Part shown: positions 61,061-64,000 of the stretch, piece after piece
Position numbering within the stretch: position 1 is the stretch's first letter
How the letters are laid out: each line of letters begins with the position of its first letter
Assembly: GCF_029227915.1 (NCBI RefSeq)
Contig: NC_079876.1
Location: forward strand, 188,001-252,000
Reading direction: 5' to 3'
DNA length: 64,000 bases
Origin: Hydractinia symbiolongicarpus
Lineage: Eukaryota; Cnidaria; Hydrozoa; Anthoathecata; Hydractiniidae
Made by a program: the position numbers and the translations under genes
Notes under the pieces: generated by a model
Told to the model about the DNA's origin: nothing
The model's database searches: none
The model's input: only the letters and a program-made list of their open reading frames with translations

Positions 61061-64000
61061 AAACATCGTTCGGGAAATGAGTTTACTCCCTGGGTACTTT
61101 CTTTGTATACTTTTGACTATGCGGGCTGAGTCCGGGATTTACGGGAAATCGCAGGTTTTCGTTGGCCGGCGATTAAACCACTTTCATTAAGCGTCTCATC
61201 AATAATAAAAACATATCTGAAAACTACAAGTCTCCTGCGTTTTAGTGGTGAAAAAATAATTTAAAAATTCGTTCGGGAAATAAGTTTACTCACTGGGTAC
61301 TTTCCTTGTATACTTTTGACTATACGGGCCGAGTCCGGGAATTACGGGAAATCGCAGATTTTTGTTTGCCGGCGATTAAACTTCTTATATTCAGCGTCTC
61401 ATCAAAAATGAAAACATATCTGAAAACTACAAGTCTCCTGCGTTTTAGTGGTGAAAAAGTAATATAAAAAATCGTTCGGGAAATGAGTTTACTCACTGGG
61501 TACTTTCCTTGTATACTTTTAACTATACGGGCCGAGTCCGGGATTTACGGGAAATCGCAGGTTTTCGTTTGCCGGCGATTAAACTTCTTTTATTCAACGT
61601 CTCATCAAAAATGAAAACATTTTTAAAAACTACAAGTCTCATGGGCTTTAGTGGTGAAATAATAATTTAAAAAATCGTTTGGGAAATGAGTTTACTCCCT
61701 GGGTACTTTCTTTTTATACTTTTGACTATACGGGCCGAGTCCAGGATTTACGGGAAGTCGCGGGTTTTCGTTTGCCGGCGATTAAACTTCTTTTATTCAG
61801 CGTCTCATCAAAAATGAAAACATTTTTAAAAACTACAAGTCTCATGGGTTTTAGTGGTGAAATAATAATTTAAAAAATCGTTTGGGAAATGAGTTTACTC
61901 CCTGGGTACTTTCTTTTTATACTTTTGACTATACGGGCCGAGTCCAGGATTTACGGGAAGTCGCGGGTTTTCGTTTGCCGGCGATTAAACTTCTTTTATT
62001 CAGCGTCTCATCAAAAATGAAAACATTTTTAAAAACTACAAGTCTCATGGGTTTTAGTGGTGAAATAATAATTTAAAAAATCGTTTGGGAAATGAGTTTA
62101 CTCCCTGAGTACTTTCTTTTTATACTTTTGACTATACGGGCGGAGTCCAGGATTTACAGGAAATCGCAGGTTTTCGTTTGCCGGCGATTAAACTTCTTTT
62201 ATTTAGCGTCTCATCAAAAATAAAAACATTTTTGAAAACTACAAGTCTCATGCGTTTTAGTGGTGAAAAAATAATTTAAAAAATCGTTCGGGAAATGAGT
62301 TTACTCCCTGGGTACTTTCTTTGTATACTTTTGACTATGCGGGCTGAGTCCGGGATTTACGGGAAATCGCGGGTTTTCGTTGGCCGGCGATTAAACCACT
62401 TTCATTAAGCGTCTCATCAAAAATAAAAACATTTTTGAAAACTACAAGTCTCATGCGTTTTAGTGGTGAAAAAATAATTTAAAACATCGTTCGGGAAATG
62501 AGTTTACTCCCTGGGTACTTTCTTTGTATACTTTTGACTATGCGGGCTGAGTCCGGGATTTACGGGAAATCGCAGGTTTTCGTTGGCCGGCGATTAAACC
62601 ACTTTCATTAAGCGTCTCATCAATAATAAAAACATATCTGAAAACTACAAGTCTCCTGCGTTTTAGTGGTGAAAAAATAATTTAAAAATTCGTTCGGGAA
62701 ATAAGTTTACTCACTGGGTACTTTCCTTGTATACTTTTGACTATACGGGCCGAGTCCGGGGATTACGGGAAATCGCAGATTTTTGTTTGCCGGCGATTAA
62801 ACTTCTTATATTCAGCGTCTCATCAAAAATGAAAACATATCTGAAAACTACAAGTCTCCTGCGTTTTAGTGGTGAAAAAGTAATATAAAAAATCGTTCGG
62901 GAAATGAGTTTACTCACTGGGTACTTTCCTTGTATACTTTTAACTATACGGGCCGAGTCCGGGATTTACGGGAAATCGCAGGTTTTCGTTTGCCGGCGAT
63001 TAAACTTCTTTTATTCAACGTCTCATCAAAAATGAAAACATTTTTAAAAACTACAAGTCTCATGGGCTTTAGTGGTGAAATAATAATTTAAAAAATCGTT
63101 TGGGAAATGAGTTTACTCCCTGGGTACTTTCTTTTTATACTTTTGACTATACGGGCCGAGTCCAGGATTTACGGGAAGTCGCGGGTTTTCGTTTGCCGGC
63201 GATTAAACTTCTTTTATTCAGCGTCTCATCAAAAATGAAAACATTTTTAAAAACTACAAGTCTCATGGGTTTTAGTGGTGAAATAATAATTTAAAAAATC
63301 GTTTGGGAAATGAGTTTACTCCCTGGGTACTTTCTTTTTATACTTTTGACTATACGGGCGGAGTCCAGGATTTACGGGAAATCGCAGGTTTTCGTTTGCC
63401 GGCGATTAAACTTCTTTTATTCAGCGTCTCATCAAAAATAAAAACATTTTTGAAAACTACAAGTCTCATGCGTTTTAGTGGTGAAAAAATAATTTAAAAA
63501 ATCGTTCGGGAAATGAGTTTACTCCCTGGGTACTTTCTTTGTATACTTTTGACTATGCGGGCTGAGTCCGGGATTTACGGGAAATCGCGGGTTTTCGTTG
63601 GCCGGCGATTAAACCACTTTCATTAAGCGTCTCATCAAAAATAAAAACATTTTTGAAAACTACAAATCTCATGCGTTTTAGTGGTGAAAAAATAATTTAA
63701 AAAATCGTTCGGGAAATGAGTTTACGCACTGGGTACTTTCCTTGTATACTTTTAACTATACGGGCCGAGTCCGGGATTTACGGGAAATCGCGGGTTTTCG
63801 TTTGCCGGCGATTAAACATCTTTTATTCAGCGACTCATCAAAAATGAAAACATTTTTAAAAACTACAAGTCTCATGGGCTTTAGTAGTGAAATAATAATT
63901 TAAAAAATCGTTTGGGAAATGAGTTTACTCCCTGTGTACTTTTCTTTGTATACTTTTGAGTATACGGGCCGAGTCCGGGATTTACGGGAAATCGCAGGTT
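61061..64000. repeat. Heptamer HOR at the right end (offset 1421 bp)
   Basis: The block beginning with the 'taaaacatcg' monomer at about 61060 recurs at about 62481. Shared markers include 'catcaataataaaaacat', 'acaagtctcctgcg', 'ggaattacggg' or 'gggattacggg', 'ttcaacgtctcatc', and the pair of almost identical monomers with 'tttctttttatac' and 'gggaagtcgcggg' (61679 and 61882, 203 bp apart). In the second round the pair is represented by 63100 and a variant at 63303. The window ends inside a monomer of the 'gagtatacgg' type, so the array continues to the right. Confidence 0.86.

Larger units (their letters stand above)
1..64000. repeat. Tandem satellite array, ~203 bp monomer, whole window
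   Basis: Every segment of the window is a copy of one monomer. Anchors such as 'gggaaatgag', 'ggatttacggg', 'tgccggcga' and 'tctcatcaaaaatg' recur every 202-204 bp, always in the same orientation, giving about 315 copies. Distances between diagnostic variants are near multiples of 203, for example 812, 1015, 1421, 2031 and 3652 bp. Both window ends cut a monomer, so the array continues outside. No unique sequence, inverted block, mobile element or gene interrupts it. By analogy with known satellites this is constitutive heterochromatin, plausibly centromeric or pericentromeric. That is inference, because nothing in the sequence proves kinetochore function. I do not recognise the family, so host and name are left open. 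Confidence 0.98.

Noticed and set aside
1-64000. CRISPR array or other prokaryotic direct-repeat system
   Set aside because: There are no short repeats separated by unique spacers. The entire 203 bp unit repeats, and no cas-like or other gene is present.
1-64000. Transposable element, LTR or insertion sequence
   Set aside because: No terminal repeats, target-site duplications, coding domains or breaks in the 203 bp register were seen, apart from the small deletion at 43634.
1-64000. rDNA, 5S, tRNA or telomere repeat arrays
   Set aside because: The monomer shows no RNA polymerase III box arrangement, tRNA fold or rRNA-like segments that I can recognise, and no telomeric short repeats occur.
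1-64000. A protein-based novel system hidden in the array
   Set aside because: I looked for non-satellite sequence on both strands and in all HOR blocks and found none. What is noteworthy here is repeat architecture, not a gene system.

Overview
The whole 64 kb window is one uninterrupted tandem satellite-DNA array. About 315 head-to-tail copies of a ~203 bp monomer, all in the same orientation, fill it from the first base to the last, and both ends fall inside a monomer. I find no credible protein gene, RNA gene, transposon, CRISPR array or unique-sequence island. This organisation (nucleosome-scale monomer plus multi-monomer higher-order repeats, HORs) is typical of eukaryotic centromeric or heterochromatic satellites. 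I do not recognise the monomer and cannot name the species, or decide between centromeric and other heterochromatin, from sequence alone.

Monomer. I number positions from the A of the ATG in 'gggaaatgag'. A GC-rich core (about 41-100, roughly 53% GC) is followed by an AT-rich remainder (roughly 31% GC) with A/T tracts around 125-147 and 175-192. The consensus I built is 37% GC and has 12 CpG. There are two main monomer families. Family 1 carries 'ttttgactata', 'gccgagtcc' and 'cttcttttattcag'. Family 2 carries 'attcgactata', 'gccaagccc' and 'cctctttcattaag'. Many intermediates are recombinants with a left half from one family and a right half from the other.

Layout. 1-31 kb is superfamily I. 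A fragment of a HOR copy (1-1640) and a mixed stretch lead to a trimer duplication (3.1-4.3 kb) and a pentamer duplication (4.1-6.1 kb). Three near-identical long HOR copies follow: A (24 monomers, 5215-10084), B (18 monomers, 10085-13736) and C (13737-18606). After them come a hexamer duplication (18.2-20.5 kb), a more diverged partial copy D (20.5-24.0 kb), and mosaics with octamer, hexamer and single-monomer duplications up to 31 kb. A dimer duplication at 31.1-31.7 kb marks the passage to superfamily II, which runs to the end. Its HORs have periods of 7 and 11 monomers (32.3-39.8 kb), 11 and 16 monomers (39.8-46.7 kb), 10/13/11 monomers (46.7-55.6 kb), 4 monomers (55.6-57.0 kb), a shuffled 5/7/8 set (57.0-61.1 kb) and 7 monomers (61.1-64 kb).

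How it works together. Nothing here acts through a protein product. The pattern is that of unequal crossing-over or related homologous exchange. Nearly all duplications and deletions are whole multiples of ~203 bp, and several exchange points can be mapped inside chimeric monomers. The most interesting content is this recombination record: an apparent 6-monomer deletion in copy B, fused versus unfused monomer pairs, the superfamily switch near 31-32 kb, and one non-modular 32 bp deletion. HOR boundaries below were placed by eye and are generally good to some tens of bases.
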